From: Sphingomonadales bacterium UBA7471
Lineage (GTDB): Bacteria > Pseudomonadota > Alphaproteobacteria > Sphingomonadales > Sphingomonadaceae
Direction of reading: 5' to 3'
Assembly: GCA_002479765.1 (NCBI GenBank)
Contig: DLOZ01000017.1
Coordinates: 14,607 to 78,606 of the forward strand
DNA length: 64,000 bases
Position 1 is the first letter of the stretch. Every line of letters starts with the position of its first letter. The translations under genes and the position numbers were made by a program. Below are positions 18,203-26,066 of this stretch, in pieces. Below the pieces are notes generated by a model. That model did no database searches, had not been told where the DNA came from, and saw only the letters and a list, made by a program, of their open reading frames with translations.

Positions 18203-19290
18203 GCGCTTGCCTTCCCTGAAGCTACCGGAAGCAAAAGCCGGAATGTGGTTTGCCCAAGGGCATGATCGCGTTCGAACAAAACCCTGCTGTTCATCTGCTG
18301 CACAAGCTTGCGTACAATGGCGAGGCCAAGCCCCTGCCCGTCACGTTTTGTTGTCACGAATGGCGAAAACAGTTCGTCGACAATATGCTCCGGCACGCCA
18401 GCGCCATTGTCGGATATCGCGATTTCGACCGGCAATTTAATGGCGCGCCGGTCAATGTCCGTATCGCGCAGCGCGCCGCTCATCACATAGCGCGTCGAAA
18501 TGCCAATCACGCCGTCAAGACGCCCGTGCAGCGCATCAATCGCGTTTTGCAGGAGGTTGATCAGCACCTGAACCATCCCGTCGGCATCAATATACACATC
18601 GGGCAGCGACGGATCATAATTGATCGAAATTTCGGGCATGGCCCGGTTGGCCGCACGTAGCGAACGAATGGCGCGCTCAATCAACAAATGGATATTCGCC
18701 GGTGCCAGTTCGGGTCGCTCCGACCGCCCAAGCTTTTGCATTTGGTCCAGCAAGCGGGCAATGCGGTCAACCTCGTTGACAATAAGCTCGGTCAATGCCC
18801 GGCTTTTTTCATCGACCTGACGGGCCAGCAATTGTGCCGCACCCTTTATGCCCGCCAAGGGGTTTTTGATTTCATGCCCCAATATCGCAGGTGCGCCCAT
18901 GGCCTGTTGCTGCCCGGTGTCGCGCTGGTCCCCAATATGTTCGCGGCCGCCATTGCGCGGGGATATGACGGCTATGCGCCAATCGGGTTCTTTGGCCACG
19001 GCGGATATGTTGATATCGACCATGATCACACCATAAGGCGTTTTCAGCTCCATATCCTGGGCGGAAATGTCGCCCTCACGCGCCAGCAAAGCCGCGTTCA
19101 TCCGCTCACTTTCGAAGATCAGCGCCTCATCAATACGGTGCCCCTCAAGCCTTCTGCGGCTTCGGCCAAAAAAGGCTTCGCTCGCATCGTTCGCATAAGT
19201 GATAAGATGATCAGGCGAGATCAAAAGCACCGGCACCGCAATACTCGCCAGCATTTGGCTAAATTCGGGGCGATGCGTGACCTGCGACAT
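18199..19290 (-). CDS. ntrB: Nitrogen regulation sensor kinase NtrB
   Basis: 363 aa soluble histidine kinase. PAS domain at about 10-110, HisKA with LGHEIKNPLAGIKGAAQLL, and HATPase with LINLLQNAIDAL (N box), ISDNGAGVP (G1) and GQGLGLAIVRKL (G2). Acts with PII (not in the classical glnB form here) to set NtrC phosphorylation. Lies three bases after dusB and overlaps ntrC, so dusB-ntrB-ntrC is one operon. Confidence 0.95.
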   Translation of the reverse strand: MSQVTHRPEFSQMLASIAVPVLLISPDHLITYANDASEAFFGRSRRRLEGHRIDEALIFESERMNAALLAREGDISAQDMELKTPYGVIMVDINISAVAKEPDWRIAVISPRNGGREHIGDQRDTGQQQAMGAPAILGHEIKNPLAGIKGAAQLLARQVDEKSRALTELIVNEVDRIARLLDQMQKLGRSERPELAPANIHLLIERAIRSLRAANRAMPEISINYDPSLPDVYIDADGMVQVLINLLQNAIDALHGRLDGVIGISTRYVMSGALRDTDIDRRAIKLPVEIAISDNGAGVPEHIVDELFSPFVTTKRDGQGLGLAIVRKLVQQMNSRVLFERDHALGQTTFRLLLPVASGKASA

Positions 19291-19293
19291 CTA

Positions 19294-20295
19294 TCAGGCG
19301 GCCGACCGCGTCAGGAACGGTTCGTAAAAACGTGTCAGCTCGTCAATGACGACGTCGGGATCATCGATGCGGTTTACGAAATTGCGGAACTCGGCGGAAC
19401 CATTCAGCCCCTTGGTATACCAACCAATATGCTTGCGCGCGATGCGCAGGCCAACTTCGCCGCCATAATGATCGAGCATGGCGCGATAATGGTCCATGAT
19501 CAGGTGGAACTGGGCATCAATGTCGGGGTCGGCAATGGTCTGCCCCGTCCGGAACCAATGCATCATCTGACCCAAGAGCCAGGGCTTTCCATAAGCGCCG
19601 CGGCCGACCATCACGCCATCGGCACCGCTTTGCTCCAGCGCATTGCGCGCATCTTCGATGGTGCAAATGTCGCCATTGACGATGACGGGAAGCGATACTG
19701 CGTCTTTCACCTTGCGCACAAACGCCCAGTCGGCCGATCCCTTATACATCTGGTTACGCGTGCGGCCGTGGACGGTGATCATCTTTGCGCCAAGGTCTTC
19801 GGCGATACGGGCGAGTTCTGGCGCGTTCAGGCTATTATGGTCCCATCCCATGCGCATCTTGACGGTCACCGGCACGGACACGGCCTTCACCGTCGCCTCG
19901 ATCAGGCTGGCCGCCAGCGGCAGGTCGCGCATCAATGCAGAGCCGGCATCGCCGTTCACCACCTTTTTAACGGGGCAACCCATGTTGATATCGATAATCG
20001 CTGCACCGCGGTCTTCGTTCAGCTTTGCCGCCTCACCCATTTCATATGGCGCACAGCCTGCCAACTGCATCGACACAGGCTCTTCAATCGCATCCCACTC
20101 ACATTTTTGGATGCTCTGGCGCGTTTCGCGGATCATCGCTTGGCTCGCGATCATCTCGGTCACGTTCAAGCCAGAGCCGAATTGCCGGACGATTTTGCGA
20201 AACGGCATATCGGTGACGCCAGTCATCGGCGCCAAAATGACGGGACAATTGATTTCAATATTGCCGATTTGGATAGGTTTCAGCTGCATTTTCAA
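19294..20295 (-). CDS. dusB: tRNA-dihydrouridine synthase (DusB/NifR3)
   Basis: 333 aa FMN enzyme reducing uridines in the tRNA D-loop. LAPMTGVTD at the N-terminus, the active-site Cys in IDINMGCPVKKV, KMRMGW, TVHGRTRNQMY and the FMN-phosphate loop ICTIEDARNAL followed by GVMVGRGAYGKPWL. An in-frame ATG two codons downstream (20289) is an equal start candidate. First gene of the Ntr operon, as in Rhodobacter and Rhizobium. Divergent from ispDF with a 76-base gap that must hold both promoters. Confidence 0.95.
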   Translation of the reverse strand: MKMQLKPIQIGNIEINCPVILAPMTGVTDMPFRKIVRQFGSGLNVTEMIASQAMIRETRQSIQKCEWDAIEEPVSMQLAGCAPYEMGEAAKLNEDRGAAIIDINMGCPVKKVVNGDAGSALMRDLPLAASLIEATVKAVSVPVTVKMRMGWDHNSLNAPELARIAEDLGAKMITVHGRTRNQMYKGSADWAFVRKVKDAVSLPVIVNGDICTIEDARNALEQSGADGVMVGRGAYGKPWLLGQMMHWFRTGQTIADPDIDAQFHLIMDHYRAMLDHYGGEVGLRIARKHIGWYTKGLNGSAEFRNFVNRIDDPDVVIDELTRFYEPFLTRSAA

Positions 20296-20371
20296 AACTT
20301 GCCTAAAATTTAGGCAGGCCGTTACCCGCTTTCGGCTTGGCGGGCAAGTGTGCTGTCGCTAGAGCGCGGCT

Positions 20372-21514
20372 ATGGTATCTGTACCCATCACCGTTGCGCT
20401 CATTGTCGCCGCTGGCTCTGGAAGTCGCGTGGGCGGGGATATCCCCAAACAATTTCGTCTGGTACGCGGCAAACCGATGCTGCGGCACAGCTATGAAGCG
20501 CTGTCCGCGCATCCATCGATTTCCAAGGTTTATGTAGCGATTGGCGCGGGCCAAGAGGCTGACGCTTCCGCAGCACTGCGCGGCCTGCCCGCGGCGATCT
20601 TTGTTCAGGGCGGCGCGACACGGCGGGAAAGCGTGCATTTCGGCCTCAAGGCGATTGCAGCGGGTGGCGGTGCCGACCGGATCCTAATCCATGACGCCGC
20701 GCGGCCATTTCTGCCCGGCACGGTCATTGATGACCTGATCCACGCGCTCGACGAGGCCCCCGGCGCTGTTCCTGCCCTGCCCGTTGTCGATAGCCTTTCC
20801 AGAGGCGATCAGAATCTGTCCGAAACCGTCGACCGCGCACATCTCTGGCGCATTCAAACGCCGCAGGCCTTCGCCTTCGCCGATATTTTAGCCGCACACG
20901 AAATTTGGACCGGCGACGAGCCCACCGATGACGCCCGCATGCTGATGGCCAGTGGTGGGCAGGTTCGCATCGTTGCGGGATCAGAAGCGCTCAATAAATT
21001 CACCTTTTCAACCGATTTTGCAGGATCGACTATGCCGTCATTTCGAAGTGGCAATGGATTTGACGTGCATCGCCTCGTCCCCGATGCCGAACTGTGGCTG
21101 TGCGGCGTGCTTATTCCGCATGACAAGGGTCTTGCGGGGCACAGCGATGCGGACGTGGCCATGCATGCGCTCACCGATGCGATCTTGGGTGCCATCGCCA
21201 AGGGCGACATTGGCGACCATTTTCCGCCGACGGACCCGCAATGGCGCGGGGCATCATCAGACAGGTTTCTGGCCCATGCGATGCAGCTCGCCCGCGACGA
21301 CGGCTATGCACTCGCCAATGCCGACGTGACCATCATTTGCGAGCGCCCGAAAATTGGCCCCTTCCGGGGACAGATGCGGCAACGGTTGGCCGAAATAATG
21401 GCTGTTGATATCGATTGCATATCGGTAAAGGCAACAACCACCGAGATGCTGGGCTTTACAGGCCGCGGCGAAGGCATCGCGGCGCAGGCCACCGCTACTT
21501 TTGAGAAATATTGA
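20372..21514 (+). CDS. ispDF: Bifunctional IspD/IspF (MEP pathway)
   Basis: 380 aa fusion. Residues 1-220 are the 2-C-methyl-D-erythritol 4-phosphate cytidylyltransferase (AAGSGSRVGGDIPKQF, HDAARPFL). From residue 221 the 2,4-cyclodiphosphate synthase follows (GNGFDVHRL zinc site, GHSDADVAMHALTDAILGA, FPPTDP). Supplies isoprenoid precursors for quinones, carotenoids and undecaprenol. The fusion is usual in alphaproteobacteria. The stop overlaps the pncC start by one base. Confidence 0.96.
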   Translation: MVSVPITVALIVAAGSGSRVGGDIPKQFRLVRGKPMLRHSYEALSAHPSISKVYVAIGAGQEADASAALRGLPAAIFVQGGATRRESVHFGLKAIAAGGGADRILIHDAARPFLPGTVIDDLIHALDEAPGAVPALPVVDSLSRGDQNLSETVDRAHLWRIQTPQAFAFADILAAHEIWTGDEPTDDARMLMASGGQVRIVAGSEALNKFTFSTDFAGSTMPSFRSGNGFDVHRLVPDAELWLCGVLIPHDKGLAGHSDADVAMHALTDAILGAIAKGDIGDHFPPTDPQWRGASSDRFLAHAMQLARDDGYALANADVTIICERPKIGPFRGQMRQRLAEIMAVDIDCISVKATTTEMLGFTGRGEGIAAQATATFEKY

Positions 21515-22029
21515 TGATGGAAACCGTTTTACCCGCCGATATCGCGCAAATGGCCGCGCGTGTTGTTGCCGAAAACAAGGCCGCTGGCCGCACTGTCGCT
21601 GTGGCGGAAAGCTGCACGGGTGGGCTGGTGACTGCCGCAATCACCGAAGTCCCGGGCAGCAGCGCCATATTGGGCTCTGGCTATGTCACATATAGCAACC
21701 AAGCCAAAATGACGATGCTGGGCGTCAACGAAGATATTATCGACACCTTTGGTGCTGTGTCGGTCGCGGTCGCATGGGCGATGGCGCAGGGCGCGTTGAA
21801 GAAAAGTGGCGCAGACATTGCCGTGGCGATCAGCGGTGTTGCTGGGCCTGATGGCGGAACCGCAAACAAGCCCGTGGGCACGGTCGTCTTTGCAGTCGCG
21901 CTTAAGGGCCAAAATCCCGAAGACGTAGTCGGCGATAAAAAGGCGTTTGGTGCAGATAAAAGCCGCGCCGATATCCGCGCTTTTGCAACGCTTTATGCGC
22001 TGGAGCTCTTGCTGCCGCCTGCCCCGTAA
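21514..22029 (+). CDS. pncC: CinA C-terminal-type nicotinamide-nucleotide amidase
   Basis: About 171 aa, stand-alone CinA C-terminal domain that deamidates NMN to NaMN in pyridine nucleotide salvage. Conserved VAVAESCTGGLVTAAITEVPG, GYVTYSNQAKMTMLGV and ISGVAGPDGGTANKPVGTV are visible. Three possible starts (TTG 21511, ATG 21514, ATG 21517); the ATG at 21514 shares its A with the ispDF TGA. Its last 37 bases overlap the convergent COQ10-like gene. Confidence 0.92.
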   Translation: MMETVLPADIAQMAARVVAENKAAGRTVAVAESCTGGLVTAAITEVPGSSAILGSGYVTYSNQAKMTMLGVNEDIIDTFGAVSVAVAWAMAQGALKKSGADIAVAISGVAGPDGGTANKPVGTVVFAVALKGQNPEDVVGDKKAFGADKSRADIRAFATLYALELLLPPAP

Positions 22030-22451
22030 AGTTCATCCGCACGGTCGATAAAGGCCGTCGTCATTTTGCGCAGGGCTGAATCAAAAAACTGTCCGGCCAG
22101 TGCCTCAAACACACGGTTGCGGAATGAAAAATCCACGGTGAAATCCACGATTGATCCACCGCCCGCGACATCTTCAAATGTCCAAGCGTTATGCAAATGC
22201 TTCATTGGGCCGTCGAGATAATCCACGACAATCGACGAATGCGGGGTTTTGACGACCCGGCTGCTGAAGGTTTCCCGAAGCGATTTGAAGCCGACAATCA
22301 TGTCCGCCAGCATCTCGCCTTCTTCATCCTTGCGAATGCGGATGGCACTGACCCACGGTAAAAATTCGGGATAGCGCGCCACATCGGTCACCAGATTGTA
22401 CATTTGTTCCGCATTATGCGGCAAATGACGGCGTTCGTGATGATGCGGCAT
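21993..22451 (-). CDS. COQ10/RatA-like START-domain protein
   Basis: About 152 aa of the polyketide cyclase/START family, similar to COQ10 lipid-binding proteins and RatA. Typical opening NAEQMYNLVTDVARYPEFLPW and a later SFRNRVFEALAGQFFD are seen (quoted in part). Presumed role: binding ubiquinone or another lipid for respiration. The start is at the ATG seven bases after the lipA stop; the open frame upstream lies inside lipA. It overlaps pncC by 37 bases tail to tail. Confidence 0.88.
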   Translation of the reverse strand: MPHHHERRHLPHNAEQMYNLVTDVARYPEFLPWVSAIRIRKDEEGEMLADMIVGFKSLRETFSSRVVKTPHSSIVVDYLDGPMKHLHNAWTFEDVAGGGSIVDFTVDFSFRNRVFEALAGQFFDSALRKMTTAFIDRADELYGAGGSKSSSA

Positions 22452-22458
22452 TGGGCTG

Positions 22459-23385
22459 TTACCGCTTTTTGGCCAACTGTGCCGCGCGCGCATCGCGCAT
22501 TTTCGCAAAATCATCGCCCGCGTGATAGCTCGACCGCGTGAGCGGGCTGGCTGCAACCAGCAGGAAACCCTTCGCACGGGCAATCGCCGCATATGCGTCA
22601 AATGCCGCTGGCGTCACAAAGTCCATAACCTTTGTGTGCTTGGGCGTTGGCTGCAAATATTGGCCCATCGTCAGGAAGTCGATATCCGCGCTGCGCATGT
22701 CATCCATGACCTGATGCACTTCCATCCGCTCTTCGCCCAAGCCAAGCATAACGCCCGACTTGGTAAAAATGGACGGGTCGTGGCGCTTTACGGTCTCCAG
22801 CAATCGCAATGATGCGTAATAACGCGCACCGGGCCGGATCGTCGGATATAGGCGCGGAACAGTCTCCAAATTGTGGTTATACACATCCGGCCGCGCCGTC
22901 ACGATGGCCTCAACCGCCGATTGCGCCTTGTTCCGGAAATCCGGCGTCAGGATTTCAATCGTGGTGTTGGGTGTATTGCGACGCAGCGCTTCGATCACCT
23001 TCACAAACTGGCTCGCGCCACCATCGGGCAAATCATCGCGATCGACCGATGTAATGACGATATGTTCAAGTCCCATTTTCGCGGCCGCAATCGCCACATG
23101 CTCTGGCTCCAACGGATCGACCGCGCGCGGCATTCCGGTTTTGACGTTGCAAAAGGCACATGCCCGGGTGCACACATCGCCGAGGATCATCACGGTTGCG
23201 TGCTTTTTGGTCCAACATTCCCCGATATTTGGGCAAGCCGCCTCTTCGCACACGGTGTTCAAATTCAAGTCCCGCATCAACTTGCGGGTCTCGTTAAACC
23301 CCGCGCCAGTAGGTGCTTTGACGCGGATCCAATCCGGCTTGCGTTCGCGCACGGGGCGCTCGGGTATCGATATCGGAACGTTCAT
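22459..23385 (-). CDS. lipA: Lipoyl synthase
   Basis: 308 aa radical-SAM enzyme that inserts two sulfurs into octanoyl chains on E2 and GcvH proteins, so it matures the pyruvate dehydrogenase complex encoded at both ends of this window. Auxiliary cluster cysteines in CEEAACPNIGEC, radical SAM CTRACAFC, and the C-terminal RSSYHAG serine motif. The start was chosen at MNVPIS; an ATG nine codons upstream is possible. Followed closely by the COQ10-like gene, an order common in alphaproteobacteria. Confidence 0.96.
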   Translation of the reverse strand: MNVPISIPERPVRERKPDWIRVKAPTGAGFNETRKLMRDLNLNTVCEEAACPNIGECWTKKHATVMILGDVCTRACAFCNVKTGMPRAVDPLEPEHVAIAAAKMGLEHIVITSVDRDDLPDGGASQFVKVIEALRRNTPNTTIEILTPDFRNKAQSAVEAIVTARPDVYNHNLETVPRLYPTIRPGARYYASLRLLETVKRHDPSIFTKSGVMLGLGEERMEVHQVMDDMRSADIDFLTMGQYLQPTPKHTKVMDFVTPAAFDAYAAIARAKGFLLVAASPLTRSSYHAGDDFAKMRDARAAQLAKKR

Positions 23386-23466
23386 AGCTATCGGATAGCC
23401 GCCATGCCTCAACTTGCCAACTGCAACTTGCCTGCTATGGGTTGCAAAATTCGCAAAGAGGTTATG

Positions 23467-24420
23467 ATGATAATCGACACATTGACGTCGCCGGTAATTC
23501 TCTTTTTTGTCCTCGGCTTCATTGCTGCCGCACTCAAGTCCGACCTCAGCATTCCCGAAGCCTTCGCAAAAGCCATGTCCATCTATCTGATGGCGGCCAT
23601 TGGCTTAAAGGGCGGCGTTGAGGTTTCCAACAGCGGGGTCACTGCAGAAGTGGCCGCTGCCGCCTTGGCAGGCCTTGCCCTCAGCTTTCTTTTGCCGGTC
23701 ATCGCCTTTGCTTTACTTAGGCAATTTGGCGGGCTTTCCAAAGTCGACGCCGGCGCGGTTGCCGCACATTATGGCTCCGTCAGCGTGGTTACGTTTGTCA
23801 CCGCAAAGGAAATTCTTACGGGCCAAGGTCTCGGTCCAGCAGGCTATATGGTCGCCGTTCTGGCATTGATGGAAACCCCGGCCATTATTTCGGGCCTCAT
23901 GCTTGCGCGGCGTGGCGACACAGATACGGGCGAAAAATCCTCGACGCCATGGCACGAAGTCCTGACCAATGCGTCGGTGATGATTTTGGTCGGCAGCTTT
24001 GTCATTGGTATTGTCGCCGGCAGCGATGGCTTCGCACCGATCAAGCCGCTGTTCGACACCGGATTCCGCGGCGTACTGTGCTTGTTCCTGCTCGATATGG
24101 GGCTGATCGCCGCACGGCGGCTTATGCAGTCGCGCAAGATGAACCTCCGCTTGGTTAGCCTCGCTATTGTCATACCTTTATTAAACGGTGCAATTGGTAC
24201 TATTGTTGGAACATTGGTCGGGCTGGACGTGGCGTCCGCCGCAACGCTTGGCATCTTGGCGGCCAGTGCATCCTACATCGCCGTTCCAGCAGCGATGCGG
24301 CTTGCCCTACCCAAAGCAGACCCCGGCATTTACCTCAGCATGTCACTGGGCGTGACCTTTCCTTTCAACATCATCTTTGGCATCAGCATTTTTGCGGCAT
24401 TCGCCAAAGCAATAGGATGA
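23467..24420 (+). CDS. SbtA-like sodium-dependent bicarbonate permease (DUF897)
   Basis: About 317 aa with roughly ten hydrophobic segments. It matches the SbtA/DUF897 family: FVLGFIAAALKSDLSIPEA, YLMAAIGLKGG near the N-terminus, and HYGSVSVVTFVTA, the glycine/serine-rich bicarbonate-binding region, in the middle. The ATG at 23467 is five bases after AGAGG; an ATG one codon upstream is also possible. The next genes are a PII-like protein and a beta-carbonic anhydrase, which strongly supports a role in bicarbonate uptake. Confidence 0.9.
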   Translation: MIIDTLTSPVILFFVLGFIAAALKSDLSIPEAFAKAMSIYLMAAIGLKGGVEVSNSGVTAEVAAAALAGLALSFLLPVIAFALLRQFGGLSKVDAGAVAAHYGSVSVVTFVTAKEILTGQGLGPAGYMVAVLALMETPAIISGLMLARRGDTDTGEKSSTPWHEVLTNASVMILVGSFVIGIVAGSDGFAPIKPLFDTGFRGVLCLFLLDMGLIAARRLMQSRKMNLRLVSLAIVIPLLNGAIGTIVGTLVGLDVASAATLGILAASASYIAVPAAMRLALPKADPGIYLSMSLGVTFPFNIIFGISIFAAFAKAIG

Positions 24421-24423
24421 TTT

Positions 24424-24735
24424 ATGATTCAAACTGTCAGCCGTAAGCGGATCGAAATTCTGGTGGATACGCCGCTCGTGCCGCGGGTTGTCGCGCAACT
24501 GAAAGCGGTCGACATATCTGGCTGGAGCGTCATCCACGTTGACTCTGGCGGTGGCCGCGCTGGCGCATGGCAGCATGACGATGTCACAGGAGCGAGCGCA
24601 AAGACGATTGTGCTGGCTATCGCATCCGAAGCCAAAACATCCGGATTGATTGAGGCGATTGCGCCATTGCTCGACAGCTATGGGATGCTGCTCACCATCG
24701 GCGATGTGCAGGTTGTGCGCGGAGAAAGATTTTAA
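24424..24735 (+). CDS. PII-like (SbtB-type) regulatory protein
   Basis: 103 aa, ferredoxin-like PII fold: an opening strand KRIEILVDTPL, a helix PRVVAQLKAV, and a Gly-rich T-loop region (VDSGGGRAGAWQHDDV). It lacks the C-terminal CGPxGC redox loop of cyanobacterial SbtB. Placed three bases after the SbtA-like gene and overlapping the carbonic anhydrase start (TAATG). By analogy with SbtB it would bind an adenine nucleotide and gate the permease. Confidence 0.82.
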   Translation: MIQTVSRKRIEILVDTPLVPRVVAQLKAVDISGWSVIHVDSGGGRAGAWQHDDVTGASAKTIVLAIASEAKTSGLIEAIAPLLDSYGMLLTIGDVQVVRGERF

Positions 24736-25358
24736 TGCCCGAATTTGCTGTTCTGGTTGAAGGATATCGCCGCTTCAAATCCGACGCTTATGTCCGCCAG
24801 AAAGCGCGCTATGATGAGCTCGCAAATGACGGTCAGTCACCCCCCATCATGATCATTTCCTGCTGTGACAGCAGGGTCGATCCGGCCACCGTGTTTGACA
24901 CAACGCCCGGTCAAGTGTTCGCGTTACGCAACGTGGCGAGCCTTGTTCCCCCGTATGAAATCGGCGGGGGGCTGCATGGCGTGTCTGCGGCGATTGAATT
25001 TGGTGTATTGGGGTTGGAAGTGCGGCACATTGTTGTGCTGGGTCACGCCCAATGCGGCGGCATTAAAGCGTCGTTGGAAGGTGCGAATATCGGCCAGGGG
25101 GGGCACAGCTTCATTGATGGCTGGGTCGACATCATCCGCCCTGCCCGCGAAAAGATTTTAGCGTCGGCATCTGACGACCCGCAACATGATTTGGAACTGG
25201 ACGCCATAAGGGTGAGTTTGAAAAATCTGCGCACATTTCCATTCATTGCAGAGCGTGAGCAATCCGGGCAGCTGAAGCTACATGGTGCCTATTTCGGCAT
25301 CGCCGATGGCATCCTACACGTTCTCAATGACCAGACCGACATATTCGAGGCACAATGA
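24735..25358 (+). CDS. Beta-class carbonic anhydrase
   Basis: 207 aa, interconverts CO2 and bicarbonate. Zinc ligands and the Asp-Arg dyad are visible: ISCCDSRVDPATVF (Cys, Asp, Arg) and VLGHAQCGGIKA (His, Cys). It is translationally coupled on both sides: its ATG overlaps the PII-like stop, and the last bases overlap the next start (ATGA). Together with the permease it would hold cytosolic bicarbonate for carboxylases such as carbamoyl phosphate synthetase. Confidence 0.95.
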   Translation: MPEFAVLVEGYRRFKSDAYVRQKARYDELANDGQSPPIMIISCCDSRVDPATVFDTTPGQVFALRNVASLVPPYEIGGGLHGVSAAIEFGVLGLEVRHIVVLGHAQCGGIKASLEGANIGQGGHSFIDGWVDIIRPAREKILASASDDPQHDLELDAIRVSLKNLRTFPFIAEREQSGQLKLHGAYFGIADGILHVLNDQTDIFEAQ

Positions 25359-25984
25359 CCCATCAGCTTGCCTTGCCAGCCTATTATAACGACCTTGACG
25401 CAAGTTTTGCCGAAGCGTGGAATGTGGTTGAAGCCGGTGTAACGGACCGGAAGAGTCCCGCACACACACCAACAGTCGGTACCGTTGATACAGACGGCAC
25501 GCCGCACTTGCGCATCATGATCCTGCGCGAAGTGTCGCGTGATCTTCGAACCTTGCGCTTTCACACCGACGCACGGTCCGACAAAATTGCGCAATTGGAG
25601 CACAAAGCGGCGACGAGCGTTTTGGTCTATGACGCGGCGGCAAAGGCGCAGATTCGGCTGTCTGGTCGCGCACAAATTGCCGGCAATGGCGATGTCGCAG
25701 ATACGGCCTGGTCCGGTTCAACGGCATTTGCCCGCCGCTGTTACATGGCCGAAGCTGCGCCCGGCACGCCGATTGCGCAACCGTCTTCAGGATTGCCCGA
25801 TTGGATTGAAGGCAAACAACCGAAAGAAGATCAATTGGCCGATTACCGCGGCAATTTCGCGGCTTTGCTGTTTCAGGCGGACCGCATCGAATGGCTATAT
25901 CTGGCCAATGCCGGGCACCGGCGCGCACGATGGCATTGGGACCAAACGCAAAATCTATGGCTTGGGAACTGGCTAGTTCCCTAA
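25355..25984 (+). CDS. Pyridoxamine-phosphate-oxidase-like FMN protein
   Basis: 209 aa with a PNPOx-like split barrel: PTVGTVDTDGTPHLRIMIL, LRFHTDARSDKIAQLE, SVLVYDAAAKAQIRLSG, and a C-terminal RARWHWDQ segment. This resembles the Alr4036-type pyridoxamine 5'-phosphate oxidase family rather than canonical PdxH. It overlaps the carbonic anhydrase gene by four bases. Substrate unknown; a link to bicarbonate transport is not evident from sequence. Confidence 0.8.
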   Translation: MTHQLALPAYYNDLDASFAEAWNVVEAGVTDRKSPAHTPTVGTVDTDGTPHLRIMILREVSRDLRTLRFHTDARSDKIAQLEHKAATSVLVYDAAAKAQIRLSGRAQIAGNGDVADTAWSGSTAFARRCYMAEAAPGTPIAQPSSGLPDWIEGKQPKEDQLADYRGNFAALLFQADRIEWLYLANAGHRRARWHWDQTQNLWLGNWLVP

Positions 25985-26048
25985 ACCGCGTCACATTATC
26001 CTAATGGCTAAAGCGCCCTCCTCTGCTGCATTGGCGTTGCAGAGGAGG
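25964..26048. terminator. Two hairpins between convergent genes
   Basis: A 7-bp stem GGGAACT/AGTTCCC (25964-25981) covers the last codons and stop of the flavin-oxidase-like gene. A 10-bp perfect stem CCTCCTCTGC/GCAGAGGAGG (26017-26026 and 26039-26048) follows in the gap to ettA. Neither has a clean T-run, but the position between convergent genes suits a bidirectional terminator. Confidence 0.6.
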
Positions 26049-26066
26049 CGGCGCTTCATATGGGCA

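Noticed and set aside
18688..20313. 541-codon open frame on the plus strand opposite dusB and ntrB
   Set aside because: Spans the junction of two well-supported minus-strand genes; composition (His/Arg/Asp rich) is typical of an antisense shadow.
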